Counted from the stretch's first letter, positions 1 to 9,334 are shown. The stretch is 64,000 bases of DNA from Motiliproteus sp. SC1-56 (GCF_017309075.1 NZ_JAEMGS010000007.1:165527-229526), one strand, 5' to 3'. The notes: generated by a model not told the origin, from the letters alone. Program-made: numbers and translations.

Positions 1-49
1 GCCAACGGCGCGTACCCGAAGGGCGATTGCGCAAGGGTCGCCTGGGTTT

Positions 50-96
50 GCTAAGGGAATGGCGAAACATTCCCTTAGCCCGCCCGGCCGGGGCGG
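50..96. terminator. Two adjacent hairpins downstream of the hybrid kinase gene
   Basis: Positions 50-61 and 68-79 form a perfect 12-bp inverted repeat around a 6-nt loop. Positions 80-85 and 91-96 form a second GC-only stem. They lie about 100 nt beyond the stop of the minus-strand kinase gene. Neither is followed by a clear T-run on either strand, so this may be a weak or factor-assisted terminator or a repeat-type hairpin. The remaining bases of 1-193 show nothing else I can support. Confidence 0.35.
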
Positions 97-193
97 AATA
101 AAACCTCATCGGAAGGCCGAAAATGAGCTGGAAAATCCAAAGCCCCACATCACCGAAAAGGTCCGCGTTGCGCCGTTAATCGCCCTGCGCTCC

Positions 194-3100
194 TCAGCGC
201 TTGGCCAGCAGCGTATTCATCATCGCCCTAAGGCCGGCGGGCTTCATGGGCTTGTGCAGCAGGCGGGCGCCGAAGGTGGCGACTTCCTCCTGGATTTCGT
301 CAGTGCGGTCGGCGGTGATGACGATGGCCGGAACGGGCTGCTCCCAGTGCCGCGCCAGGGCCTCCAGCGCCATGATGCCGGTCTGGGTCTCTCCCAGGTG
401 GTAGTCGGCGAGAATGATATCGGGAACAAACCCGGTCTCGGCCTGGGCGAGGGCATCGGCCTCGCTCAGCGCGGTGCGTACCTCGCAGCCCCAGCCCTTG
501 AGCAGCGCCGCCATCCCTTCCAGGATATTGGGCTCGTTGTCGATGCATAGCACCTTGACCCCGTTAAGGTTGCTGGCCCGGCCGCCTGCGCCGCGGCCCC
601 GGGGGCTCTTCTTCACCACCTTCTGCGGATCGCCCAGCGGCAGGTCGATGCTGAACACCGTGCCGGCGCCGACCCAGGAACGGACGTTCAGCGGGTGCTC
701 GAGCATGCGGGCGATGCGCTCGGTGATCGCCAGCCCCAGTCCCAGTCCCTTGACCTGGGAGTGCTTGGGGTTGTCGATGCGACGAAACTCTTCGAACACC
801 TCTTTGATCTTGTTATCGGGAATGCCGACCCCGGTGTCCCAGACCTCGACCCGAAGGGTGCTACCACGACGGCGGCAGCCCAGCAGAATGCGACCGGACT
901 GGGTGTAGCGGATGGCGTTGGAGAGAAAGTTCTGCAGCACCCGGCGCAGCAGTTGCTGGTCGCTGTGTACCACCTGGTCACAATTGACGCTGCGAAAATC
1001 GAGCCCTTTCTCTGCCGCCAGTACGCGGAACTCTGCCTGCAGGTTGCCGAACAGGGTGCCGAGACGGAAGTGGGTGAGGGTGGGCTCAAGAGCACCGGCA
1101 TCCAGCTTGGAGATGTCCAGCAAGGTGACCAGCAGCTCTTCGGCGGCTTTTAGCGAACCGTCCAGGTTGCGGACCAGCTCGGCGGTCTCCTCGTCGTGGC
1201 CGCGCTGACCCAGGGCCGAGGCGAACAGGCGCGAGGCGTTGAGCGGTTGCAGCAGGTCGTGGCTGGCGGCTGCGAGAAAGCGGGTCTTGCCCTGGTTGGC
1301 CTCGTCCGCCTCCGACTTGGCCTGGCGCAGCTCGTCCTCGATCAGGGCGCGGATGGTGTTCTCCTTGCGCAGCTCCTTGTTGATCGCGGAAATCGCCTGG
1401 GTGCGTTCGTGGACCCGCTGCTCCAGGTTTTCGTTGGTCTCCTGCAGGGCCAGCTCCGCCTGCCGGCGCTCGGTGATGTCCTGGTAGAGGGTGAAGTAGC
1501 CCAGCACGTCCCCGTACTCGCCGATATGGGGAATGTAGGTAACGTCGGCATAGCGCACCTGGCCGTCAGGGTGGGGCAGGCGGGTCTCGAAGCGCTGGCG
1601 CTCGCCCTTGAGTACCCGGTTGATAAAGGGGGTGCGTTGCTCGTATTCGTCCCGGTCCAGGATCTTGTAACAGGGTGTGCCGGAGATGTTGTGGCGGTCG
1701 CGAATGCCGAAGGTCTCGGCATAGGCGCGGTTGACGAAGAGGTAGTTCCGCTCGCAGTCGAGGTAGGCGATCAGTACCGGCACGTTGTCGGTATAGATGC
1801 GGATGCTCTGCTCGCTTTCACGCAGGGCCTCCTCGGTGCGCTTGTGGGCGGTGATGTCCATGTAGGTGTTTACGTAGCCGCCGCCGGGCATGGGGTTGCC
1901 CTGTATCTCCATGACGGTGCCGTCCTGACGGTAGCGTACGTAGGAGTGGGGCTGGCCGGATTTAAGCACCGCCAGCCGTTTGCTGACCAGCTCCTCGATG
2001 TCACCGGGGCCGTATTCACCCATCTGCGCATTGTGGCGGAAGATGTCGGCGGCGGGGCGGCCTACGCAGATCAGCCCTTCGGGGTAGTCGAACATCTCGG
2101 TATAACGGCGGTTCCAGGCCACCAGGCGCATCTGCTGGTCCACCACGCTGATCCCCTGGTTGACGTTTTCGATGGTCGATTGCAGCAGGGAGCGGTTGAA
2201 CTTGAGCACTTGGGACGCTTCGTCGACGATGGAGACCACATCGCCCAGTTGCATGTCCTTGCCGCGCAGGGTGGAGGCCATGAGAATCCGGGCCGAGGAT
2301 GAGCCGATCACCCCCGCCAGCAGGCGTTCGGTGAAGTCGATCAGCTCGCTGGACGCGCGGTCGCCGGACAGGGGCGGGTCTTCGCCCCGCTGCAGGGCGA
2401 ATCCGGTGAGGGCGTGTTTCGCCTTATTCATGCCGATGAAGCGCTCTACCAGCAGCTGCAGGTCCCCCACGGTGGCGTGGCCGGCGACCCCGTGACTCGG
2501 CTCCAGGGTGTAGTCGGCCTGGGTGTCCACGTAGGTGCTGGCCTGGATGCGGTCGATCAGCCGCACCGGACCGTAGCGGGACACCAGCACATACAGCAGG
2601 GTGTTGATCAGCAGGCTCCAGAAGGTGCCGTGGGTGAGCGGGTCGGTGAGCGGCATGCCGAACAGGGCGGTGGGGTGTGCCCAGTCCGATTGCCACAGGG
2701 CGGCTTGCATCGCCTCGGGAATCAGCCCCGCCGTGGTCATGGTGGGAATCACCAGGGTGTAAAGCCAGATGGCAAAGCCCGCGCTGATGCCGGCCAGGGC
2801 GCCGTAGCGGCTGCCCTTTTTCCAGGTCACGGCGCCGAGCAGGGCGGGGGCGAACTGGGCCACGGCGACGAATGCCAGCAGGCCGAAGGAGGCGAGATCC
2901 CCGGACTCGCCAAAAATCCGGTAGTAGAAGTAGGCCAGCAGCATCAGGTTGATGATGGTGAGTCGGCGTACCTTGAGCAGCAGCGAACCCAGGTCCTTAC
3001 TTCTTGAGATGTGGCGCTTGAGCCAGGGAAAGCGCATCAGCACGGGCACTACGATGTCGTTACAGACCATGGTGCTGAGGGTGATGGTGGCGACGATGAC

Positions 3101-4129
3101 CATGGAAGTGGCGGCGGAAAGCCCGCCGAGAAAGGCGAACATCGCCAGCTGGTTTTCCCCGGCCGCCAGGGGCAGGCTGAGGACGAAGGTGTCGGCGTCA
3201 ACGGTGCCGTCGGGAAAGGTGAGCATCCCCGCGGTGGCGATCGGCAGTACGAACAGGCTGGCCAGGATCAGGTAGCCGGGAAACACCCAGCGCGCTACCC
3301 GCAGGTCCTTGGGGTCGGCGTTCTCCACCACGGCGACGTGGAACTGGCGCGGCAGGCAGAGGATGGCGATGGCGGCCAGCAGGGTCTCGGTAATGAAGCT
3401 GTTCTGGGTCAGGTCGCGTTGAAAGTTCTCGTTGGTGGCCAGCTCTCTTGCCGCCTTGCTGAACAGGTCGTCAAAGCCGTCGAAGATCCCAAAGGTGACG
3501 AACAGCCCCACGGCGATGAACGCGGCGAGCTTGACGATCGATTCAAAGGCCACCGCCAGCACGATGCCCTCGTGGTGTTCGGTGGCGTCGATGTGCCGGG
3601 TACCGAAGAGGATCGAGAAGAGGGCCATCAACAGGGCCACGAACAGGGCGGTGTCGGCGCCGTTGCTGGCGGTGGCGCCGGCGGCGGTGGTGAGCGCGTT
3701 GTAGCTAATTGCCACCGCTTTAAGCTGCAGGGCGATGTAGGGAACCACCCCCAGTACCGCGATGGTGGTGACCAGCACCGCCAGCATCTGGCTTTTACCG
3801 TAGCGTGAGGCGATGAAGTCGGAGATGGTGGTGATGTTCTGCTGCTTGCTGATCTGGACAATCTTGGTGAACACCTGCCAGGCGACGATAAAGGTGATGA
3901 TCGGGCCAAGATAAGTGGCGAGGAACTCCCAGCCGCTGGTGGAGGCGCGCCCCACGGCACCGTAAAAGGTCCAGGAGGTGGCGTAGACCGCCAGGGAAAG
4001 GCTGTATACCAGGGGCCGGGCGCGGGAGCTTAAAAGCTGACGGGCGTGGTTGTCGCCGTAATAGGCGATTGCAAACAGGGTCCCCACGTAGGTGAGGGAG
4101 ATAAGGGTAATAAACCAGCCTTCGAGCAT
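194..4129 (-). CDS. CrbS-like hybrid sensor histidine kinase with SLC5 transporter domain, STAC and two PAS domains
   Basis: A 1311-residue inner-membrane sensor. Residues 1 to about 520 are a sodium:solute symporter (SLC5) domain with about 13 membrane segments. A STAC-like linker follows (about 530-630), then PAS domains at about 650-775 and 780-905. The HisKA domain carries the SHDLLQPLN motif with phospho-accepting His957, then a HATPase domain and a C-terminal receiver with Asp1242 in ADYHLG. The layout matches the CrbS family, whose CrbS/CrbR pair controls acs and acetate use in Vibrio and Pseudomonas. The divergent symporter/DUF294/exonuclease genes are the kind CrbR controls elsewhere, which supports this reading. 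No LuxR-type partner regulator is visible. ATG at 4129 is preceded by a weak purine-rich site. The family is certain; the ligand and partner are inferred. Confidence 0.85.
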   Translation of the reverse strand: MLEGWFITLISLTYVGTLFAIAYYGDNHARQLLSSRARPLVYSLSLAVYATSWTFYGAVGRASTSGWEFLATYLGPIITFIVAWQVFTKIVQISKQQNITTISDFIASRYGKSQMLAVLVTTIAVLGVVPYIALQLKAVAISYNALTTAAGATASNGADTALFVALLMALFSILFGTRHIDATEHHEGIVLAVAFESIVKLAAFIAVGLFVTFGIFDGFDDLFSKAARELATNENFQRDLTQNSFITETLLAAIAILCLPRQFHVAVVENADPKDLRVARWVFPGYLILASLFVLPIATAGMLTFPDGTVDADTFVLSLPLAAGENQLAMFAFLGGLSAATSMVIVATITLSTMVCNDIVVPVLMRFPWLKRHISRSKDLGSLLLKVRRLTIINLMLLAYFYYRIFGESGDLASFGLLAFVAVAQFAPALLGAVTWKKGSRYGALAGISAGFAIWLYTLVIPTMTTAGLIPEAMQAALWQSDWAHPTALFGMPLTDPLTHGTFWSLLINTLLYVLVSRYGPVRLIDRIQASTYVDTQADYTLEPSHGVAGHATVGDLQLLVERFIGMNKAKHALTGFALQRGEDPPLSGDRASSELIDFTERLLAGVIGSSSARILMASTLRGKDMQLGDVVSIVDEASQVLKFNRSLLQSTIENVNQGISVVDQQMRLVAWNRRYTEMFDYPEGLICVGRPAADIFRHNAQMGEYGPGDIEELVSKRLAVLKSGQPHSYVRYRQDGTVMEIQGNPMPGGGYVNTYMDITAHKRTEEALRESEQSIRIYTDNVPVLIAYLDCERNYLFVNRAYAETFGIRDRHNISGTPCYKILDRDEYEQRTPFINRVLKGERQRFETRLPHPDGQVRYADVTYIPHIGEYGDVLGYFTLYQDITERRQAELALQETNENLEQRVHERTQAISAINKELRKENTIRALIEDELRQAKSEADEANQGKTRFLAAASHDLLQPLNASRLFASALGQRGHDEETAELVRNLDGSLKAAEELLVTLLDISKLDAGALEPTLTHFRLGTLFGNLQAEFRVLAAEKGLDFRSVNCDQVVHSDQQLLRRVLQNFLSNAIRYTQSGRILLGCRRRGSTLRVEVWDTGVGIPDNKIKEVFEEFRRIDNPKHSQVKGLGLGLAITERIARMLEHPLNVRSWVGAGTVFSIDLPLGDPQKVVKKSPRGRGAGGRASNLNGVKVLCIDNEPNILEGMAALLKGWGCEVRTALSEADALAQAETGFVPDIILADYHLGETQTGIMALEALARHWEQPVPAIVITADRTDEIQEEVATFGARLLHKPMKPAGLRAMMNTLLAKR

Positions 4130-4444
4130 AAATTCACCGGCCTTGGTAATTCATCGGCAAGCGCAGAACGTATCAGTTTTTTTGCTGTTTTGGTAATACC
4201 AAGGTCGCAGATACGAGGTCCCTAAGACCATTGTCTAGCGCCGCTGATGCGGTGCGAAAAAACGCCGGGCTACGTTTTTAATCCGTTGAATTCATGCTGG
4301 TTTGTGTGTTTTTTGATGGGGTGGCGGGTGTTTGCCCTCTTTCTTCAGACTAAAGTCGTGGTTTGTTTGAAAACACTCTTTGTTAGATTCCAATAGTCTT
4401 TTCTCGGATTCAATCTAATAACAACAACTGAAAAGGAAGGTGCC
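4130..4444. other. Divergent intergenic region between sensor kinase and symporter operon
   Basis: This 315-bp non-coding stretch is more AT-rich than the flanking genes and must hold the promoters of both divergent units. A TTGAAA at 4367-4372 could be a -35 element, but no good -10 follows at normal spacing. The match TGGCGGG-N3-TTGCC near 4322 is one base short of sigma-54 spacing. An AAGGAAGG ribosome binding site ends just before the ATG at 4445. I see no convincing operator. Confidence 0.4.
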
Positions 4445-4705
4445 ATGAGCATTACCCAAGAAAATGCCACCGCCTACTGGAAAGAAAACCTCCGAATTAT
4501 TCTTTCCTACCTGGCGATCTGGTTCGTGGTCTCGTATGGCTGCGGCATCCTGTTCATCGACGAACTCAACGCCATTCCCTTCTTCGGGTTTAAGCTCGGG
4601 TTCTGGTTCGCACAACAGGGTTCTATCTTCGTATTCTGCGGCTTGATCGTTGCTTATGTCATAAGCATGAACAAGCTCGACGAAAAATACGACGTGCACG
4701 AATAA
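4445..4705 (+). CDS. DUF4212 small membrane subunit of sodium/solute symporter
   Basis: An 86-residue protein of the DUF4212 family (putative solute symporter small subunit). It has two hydrophobic helices at about 20-40 and 55-76, separated by a short loop, and a charged C-terminus. Genes of this family sit directly before a large sodium:solute symporter, as here (25-nt gap), and the two are thought to act together at the inner membrane. Its role is analogous to the DUF485 partner of ActP. The start is set by AAGGAAGG shortly before the ATG. The family call is firm; the transported substrate (acetate or another short carboxylate) is inferred. Confidence 0.88.
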   Translation: MSITQENATAYWKENLRIILSYLAIWFVVSYGCGILFIDELNAIPFFGFKLGFWFAQQGSIFVFCGLIVAYVISMNKLDEKYDVHE

Positions 4706-4730
4706 CAATAACAAATAGGACGGCTTCAAT

Positions 4731-6533
4731 ATGGAAACCCAAGATATTCTCAACTTTGCCTTTATAGGCGCGTCCTTCGCGCTCTATATCGGTATCGCGA
4801 TCTGGGCGAAAGCCGGGTCGACCAAGGAGTTCTACGTGGCAGGGGGCGGTGTTCCGCCGATCGCCAACGGGATGGCCACGGCTGCCGACTGGATGTCAGC
4901 CGCGTCTTTTATCTCCCTCGCGGGGATCATCTCCTTCATCGGCCGTGACGGTGCCGCCTACCTGATGGGCTGGACCGGCGGTTACGTTATGCTGGCCATG
5001 CTGCTGGCACCTTACCTGCGTAAGTTCGGTAAGTTCACCGTGCCCGACTTCGTCGGCGACCGGTACTACTCCAGCACCGCGCGGGTTATCGCCGTTATCT
5101 GTACCATCATCATCTCCTTCACCTACGTGGCGGGTCAGATGCGTGGTGTCGGTATCGTGTTCTCCCGCTTCCTGCACGTGGACATCAACACCGGTGTTAT
5201 GATCGGTATGGCGATCGTCTTCGTCTACGCCGTTCTCGGCGGCATGAAGGGGATCACCTATACCCAGGTGGCCCAGTACTGCGTACTGATCCTGGCATTC
5301 ACCGTGCCTGCACTCTTCCTCTCTTTCCAGATCACCGGCCACGTACTGCCGCAGACCGGTCTGGGCGCGGACGTTGAAGGTGGCCGCTCGATTCTCGCGA
5401 CGATCGACCAGCTGTCGCTGGAGCTGGGCTTCCAGGAGTACACGGCAGGGTCCAAGACCACCCTGGATATGTTCTTCCTGACTGCCGCCCTGATGTGCGG
5501 TACTGCCGGTCTGCCCCACGTAATCGTGCGTTTCTTCACGGTTCCCCGTGTTAAGGACGCCCGTGTCTCTGCCGGCTGGGCGCTGATGTTCATCGCCATC
5601 CTCTACACCGCGGTTCCCGGTGTGGCGGCGTTCGGTAAGTACAACCTGATCAAGACCGTAAACGGACCGGACAAGAGCGGTGTGGCTTACACCGAGATGC
5701 CCGAGTGGTTCAAGAACTGGGAGAACGCGGGCCTGATCGGCTGGCACGACTACAACGGCGACGGCAAGGTTCAGTACGCCGCTGGTAACGCCTTCGCTGG
5801 CAAGCCTGCCTTCGACGGCGAAAACCGCACCGAGCTGGGCTCACGGGTCGTGACCAACCTCACCGAAGGCACCTTCGATGCCTCCAAGCAGCCTTTCGCC
5901 AACGAAGTCTACGTTGACCGTGACATCATGGTACTGGCCAACCCCGAGATCGCTAAGCTGCCCGGCTGGGTAGTGGCGCTGGTTGCCGCCGGTGCGGTCG
6001 CCGCGGCCCTCTCAACGGCTGCCGGTCTGCTGCTGGTAATCTCCACCGCGGTCTCTCACGACCTGATGAAGAAGACCATCAACCCCAACATCACCGACAA
6101 GCAGGAGCTGCTCTACGCCCGTCTGGCCGCTGTGGTAGCCATCTGTGTCGCCGGTTACTTCGGCATCAACCCGCCCGGCTTCGTGGCGATCGTGGTAGCC
6201 CTGGCCTTTGGTCTGGCGGCCTCCTCGTTCTTCCCGGCCATCATCATGGGGATCTTCTCCAAGCGGATGAACAAGGAAGGTGCGATTGCCGGTATGGTTG
6301 TGGGTATCGGTTCCACCATGGCCTACATCATCTACTTCAAGTTCATGGGCGGCACCAAGGACGAAATGTTCATGGGTATCTCGCCTGAGGGCTTCGGTAC
6401 CGTCGGCATGATCCTGAACTTCATCGTCGCGTTCGTCGTCTCTTCCATGACGGCTCCGCCGCCGGCTGAGATTCAGGAAATCGTTGAGGATATCCGTATC
6501 CCCCGCGGTGCCGGTGACGCGCACGCCCACTAA
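4731..6533 (+). CDS. Sodium:solute symporter (ActP-like, VC_2705-type)
   Basis: A 600-residue SLC5-fold cation/solute symporter with about 13 membrane segments. It is longer than classic ActP because of a hydrophilic insertion at about 305-405. That insertion contains DYNGDGKVQY (from Asp340), which resembles the Ca-binding loop of an EF-hand without the final Glu. The AADWMSAASFISLAG segment and the conserved helices match the acetate-permease-like branch found with DUF4212. It is cotranscribed with the small subunit and followed by a strong terminator at 6561-6599. It probably imports acetate or a related carboxylate with sodium. Codon choice is highly biased, suggesting strong expression. 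Confidence 0.87.
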   Translation: METQDILNFAFIGASFALYIGIAIWAKAGSTKEFYVAGGGVPPIANGMATAADWMSAASFISLAGIISFIGRDGAAYLMGWTGGYVMLAMLLAPYLRKFGKFTVPDFVGDRYYSSTARVIAVICTIIISFTYVAGQMRGVGIVFSRFLHVDINTGVMIGMAIVFVYAVLGGMKGITYTQVAQYCVLILAFTVPALFLSFQITGHVLPQTGLGADVEGGRSILATIDQLSLELGFQEYTAGSKTTLDMFFLTAALMCGTAGLPHVIVRFFTVPRVKDARVSAGWALMFIAILYTAVPGVAAFGKYNLIKTVNGPDKSGVAYTEMPEWFKNWENAGLIGWHDYNGDGKVQYAAGNAFAGKPAFDGENRTELGSRVVTNLTEGTFDASKQPFANEVYVDRDIMVLANPEIAKLPGWVVALVAAGAVAAALSTAAGLLLVISTAVSHDLMKKTINPNITDKQELLYARLAAVVAICVAGYFGINPPGFVAIVVALAFGLAASSFFPAIIMGIFSKRMNKEGAIAGMVVGIGSTMAYIIYFKFMGGTKDEMFMGISPEGFGTVGMILNFIVAFVVSSMTAPPPAEIQEIVEDIRIPRGAGDAHAH

Positions 6534-6560
6534 AACCGTGATCTGATCACGGGTACATTC

Positions 6561-6599
6561 AAAGGCACACCGGCGTTAGCAGGTGTGCCTTTTTCTTTT
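6561..6599 (+). terminator. Intrinsic terminator after symporter gene
   Basis: An 11-bp stem (6561-6571 with 6582-6592) with a 10-nt loop ends in a T-rich tract to 6599. It lies 28 nt after the symporter stop. A smaller palindrome (CCGTGATC/GATCACGG) lies just upstream at about 6536-6552. Confidence 0.85.
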
Positions 6600-6701
6600 G
6601 CGGGTATAGGCTGCAACAAGCCGGTGGCGCCAGCGCCCCTGCTTGAGATCTATCCGGCGCGGCTTCGCCGAGAAGCGCGCCCTGACCGGAGTCTGGTGCG
6701 A

Positions 6702-8522
6702 ATGCCGACCGATTTTAACGAATCCAACTTACCGTTCAGCCTGCTGGAGCCCAGCGAGCTGAACCTGCTGAAAGCCAACCTGGACATCGCCTACTACCAG
6801 AAAGGCGAACACCTGATCAAAGCCGGGGAGGCACCCGAGGGGCTCTTTATCGTGCTCAAGGGGCGCGTTAGAGAGAGCGAGCACAAGGAGTCCGGTGCCG
6901 ACGAGCACGTCTTCGTGCATTACCAGGACGAGGACTATTTTGGTGCCTGGTCCGCCCTCAAGGGCAAGGCGATTCACAACTTTATCGCCGAAGAGGAGAC
7001 CATCGCCCATATCCTGCCTACCAAGACGCTGCTGGAGCTGGTTTACAGCAACCCGCGTTTCGGCGACTACTTCAGTCGCACCCTGGCGGCCAAAACCGAG
7101 ATTCACGAGGCCCACGGGGAAGAGCAGGGCATGGCGGAGTTCATGCTCGCCCAGGTGGACGGGGAGTGCATGCGCGATCCGCTGATCGTGCTGGAGGGCA
7201 CCTCCATTCGCGACACCACCGCGATGATGCGGGAAAAGCACGCCGACTGCGTGCTGATCCGCAAGGGCTCGCGCTACGGGATTGTCACCGGCACCGACCT
7301 GCTGAACGCCGTGGTGCTCAAAGAGCAGAGCCTGGAGACCGACGTTTCCGAGATCGCCAGCTACCGCTTGGTGACGGTGGAAGCGGGGGATTACCTGTTC
7401 AATGCCCTGACCCTGATGACTCTGCAGCATATCGAGCGGGTGGTGGTGATGAAGGACCACCAGCTGCTGGGGATCATCGAGCTCACCGATGTGCTCAGCT
7501 ACTTCTCAACCCACTCCCATGTCATCGGCCTGCGGATTCAGCGGGCGCAGACGGTGGAAGACCTGTCCCGGGCGGCCCACGGCCTGAACGATTTGATCAA
7601 GTCCCTGGTCGCCCACGGCGTCAAGGCGCGCTTTGCCATGGATCTGGTGGCGGCCATGAACGAGCGGGTGATGGCCAAGTTGTTTCACCTGCTGGTGCCC
7701 GAAGATATTCTGCCCCACGTCTGCCTGGTGGTCATGGGCAGCGAAGGTCGCGGCGAGCAGATCATGAAAACCGACCAGGATAACGCGGTGATCATGCGTG
7801 ACGGGCTGGACTGGCCCGACCGCGAACCGGTGTTGCAGAAGTTTACCGAGGTGCTGATTGAATTCGGTTATCCCAAGTGCCCCGGAGACATCATGGTCTC
7901 CAACCCCTACTGGGTGCAGCACCTGGGGGACTGGACCGCGCGCATGAATGAATGGGCCAGCAGCGCCGAAGGCGAGGCGCTGATGAACCTGGCGATCGCC
8001 GTGGATGCCAAACCGGTGGCCGGCAACCCGGCCCTGTTCAAGGCGGGGCGCAACTGGTTCCTGCGCCAGATGCACGACAACGAGGTGTTTTTCTCCCACT
8101 TCGCCAAGGCATCCCTGGAGTTTGCCACGCCGCTGACCCTGTTCGGCGGCATCAAGAGCAAGGAAGCCGGTATCGATATCAAGAAGGGAGGGGTGTTCCC
8201 CATCGTTCACGGCGTCCGTACCCTGGCGCTGCAGCACCGCATCCTGGAGACCAATACCTTCAAGCGGATCGATGCGCTGATGGAGGCGGGGGTGCTGCAA
8301 AAGAACCAGGGGCGGGACCTGATCGAGGCGCTCTCGATCTTCGTCCAGATTCGCCTCCAGCAGCAACTGGTGCGAATGGAGAGCGCGGATTTCCAGGATG
8401 CCCCCAACCTGATCATGATCGATCACCTCGACCGGCTGGATAAAGATCTGCTCCGCGAGGCCCTGCACGTGGTCAAGGAGTTCAAGAAGCATCTGGCCCT
8501 TCGTTATCATCTGGATAGGTAA
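6702..8522 (+). CDS. Cyclic-nucleotide-binding/CBS/DUF294 nucleotidyltransferase-like protein
   Basis: A cytoplasmic protein of 606 residues. It has an N-terminal cNMP-binding (Crp-like) domain at about 12-130, a pair of CBS domains at about 155-275, and a DUF294 putative nucleotidyltransferase domain around GSEGRGEQIMKTDQDNA (about 343-360) with its DUF294_C partner. The Gly-Ser plus Asp-x-Asp pattern is that of GlnD/GlnE-type nucleotidyltransferases. In Pseudomonas a similar gene (PA3233) sits beside the symporter and an exonuclease and belongs to the acetate regulon. The ATG at 6702 was chosen because GGAG precedes it and the cNMP domain begins right after; an upstream in-frame TTG would add 39 unlikely residues overlapping the terminator. 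Its target is unknown. Confidence 0.85.
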   Translation: MPTDFNESNLPFSLLEPSELNLLKANLDIAYYQKGEHLIKAGEAPEGLFIVLKGRVRESEHKESGADEHVFVHYQDEDYFGAWSALKGKAIHNFIAEEETIAHILPTKTLLELVYSNPRFGDYFSRTLAAKTEIHEAHGEEQGMAEFMLAQVDGECMRDPLIVLEGTSIRDTTAMMREKHADCVLIRKGSRYGIVTGTDLLNAVVLKEQSLETDVSEIASYRLVTVEAGDYLFNALTLMTLQHIERVVVMKDHQLLGIIELTDVLSYFSTHSHVIGLRIQRAQTVEDLSRAAHGLNDLIKSLVAHGVKARFAMDLVAAMNERVMAKLFHLLVPEDILPHVCLVVMGSEGRGEQIMKTDQDNAVIMRDGLDWPDREPVLQKFTEVLIEFGYPKCPGDIMVSNPYWVQHLGDWTARMNEWASSAEGEALMNLAIAVDAKPVAGNPALFKAGRNWFLRQMHDNEVFFSHFAKASLEFATPLTLFGGIKSKEAGIDIKKGGVFPIVHGVRTLALQHRILETNTFKRIDALMEAGVLQKNQGRDLIEALSIFVQIRLQQQLVRMESADFQDAPNLIMIDHLDRLDKDLLREALHVVKEFKKHLALRYHLDR

Positions 8523-8530
8523 GTGTTGTT

Positions 8531-9157
8531 ATGATCGTACCTCGCAGTTTCAGAGTGATGAGGGAGAAGAAGCGCCACCGCGACGGCCCTTATGGCCATC
8601 TCTTCGAGCCCTACAAGGGGGACGAAGTGGTGTCGCTGGATTGTGAAACCACCAGCCTCGATGTGAAGGAGGCGGATATCCTCTCCATCGGGGCGGTGAA
8701 GATCAAAGGCAGCCGGGTCAAGACCAGTGACCGGCTGGATATCAAGCTCAAGCCGCCCAAGAGTCTGACCGGCGACTCCATCAAGATTCACCGGATCCGC
8801 GCCATGGATCTGGACGATGGTATCGAAATGGAGGAGGCCCTGGAGCAGGTGTTGGCGTTTGTCGGCAACCGGCCTATCCTGGGGTACTACGTCAATTTCG
8901 ACGTGCGCATGCTGGACAAGTTTCTGCGCCCCCACCTTGGATTTGGGCTTCCCAACAAGGCGATTGAGCTCTCCCATGTCTATCACAATATCGTCAAGTG
9001 GAAGTCGGTGGGGGGGGATACTGACCTGCGCTTTGACACCATTGCCAAAAAGCTGGACTTGCCCATCCTGCAGCGCCACACGGCGCTGGGCGACGCCATC
9101 ACGGTGGCCCTGATGTACGTGCGGCTCAAGTACGGCGAGGCGCCCTCCGCGCACTGA
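8531..9157 (+). CDS. 3'-5' exonuclease, DnaQ/DEDDh fold
   Basis: A 208-residue stand-alone exonuclease of the DNA polymerase III epsilon type. Exo I is visible as LDCET with Asp37 and Glu39, and the ExoIII motif as HTALGDA with a catalytic His and Asp near 182-187. That is the DEDDh set. It begins 8 nt after the DUF294 gene, so the two are almost certainly one transcript, as in the PA3232-PA3233 pair. The physiological substrate of this branch is not known. A hairpin follows at 9167-9188. Confidence 0.87.
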   Translation: MIVPRSFRVMREKKRHRDGPYGHLFEPYKGDEVVSLDCETTSLDVKEADILSIGAVKIKGSRVKTSDRLDIKLKPPKSLTGDSIKIHRIRAMDLDDGIEMEEALEQVLAFVGNRPILGYYVNFDVRMLDKFLRPHLGFGLPNKAIELSHVYHNIVKWKSVGGDTDLRFDTIAKKLDLPILQRHTALGDAITVALMYVRLKYGEAPSAH

Positions 9158-9166
9158 CTCTCCTGT

Positions 9167-9188
9167 TCGGGCCGCGCATGTGGCCCGA
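9167..9188 (+). terminator. Terminator-like hairpin after exonuclease gene
   Basis: A 7-bp perfect GC-rich stem (TCGGGCC at 9167-9173 with GGCCCGA at 9182-9188) with an 8-nt loop is followed by a T-rich tract to about 9200. The 3' arm overlaps the predicted sigma-54 -24 element of fliE, so terminator and promoter share sequence. Confidence 0.55.
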
Positions 9189-9196
9189 TTTATGCA
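9181..9196 (+). promoter_or_regulatory. Candidate sigma-54 promoter for fliE operon
   Basis: TGGCCCGATTTATGCA matches the -24/-12 consensus with GG and GC at the required 10-nt spacing. It lies 138 nt before fliE; in Pseudomonas fliE is RpoN/FleR dependent. A sigma-70-like TATAAT at 9278-9283 lies closer to the gene but lacks a clear -35, so two promoters are possible. Confidence 0.55.
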
Positions 9197-9334
9197 TTTT
9201 CATCTCTATGGCAAGGTTTTGCCGGAGGCTTCGACAAATAATTGTCGTTCTTCTCTGGGAATTCCTTGGGTGTTGCGTATAATTCGTCAGAATGATGACG
9301 ATTTAATCGGGCATTGGGCCCAACGGAGCTATCC

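Noticed and set aside
4322..4336. Possible sigma-54 promoter before the DUF4212 gene
   Set aside because: Spacing one base too short.
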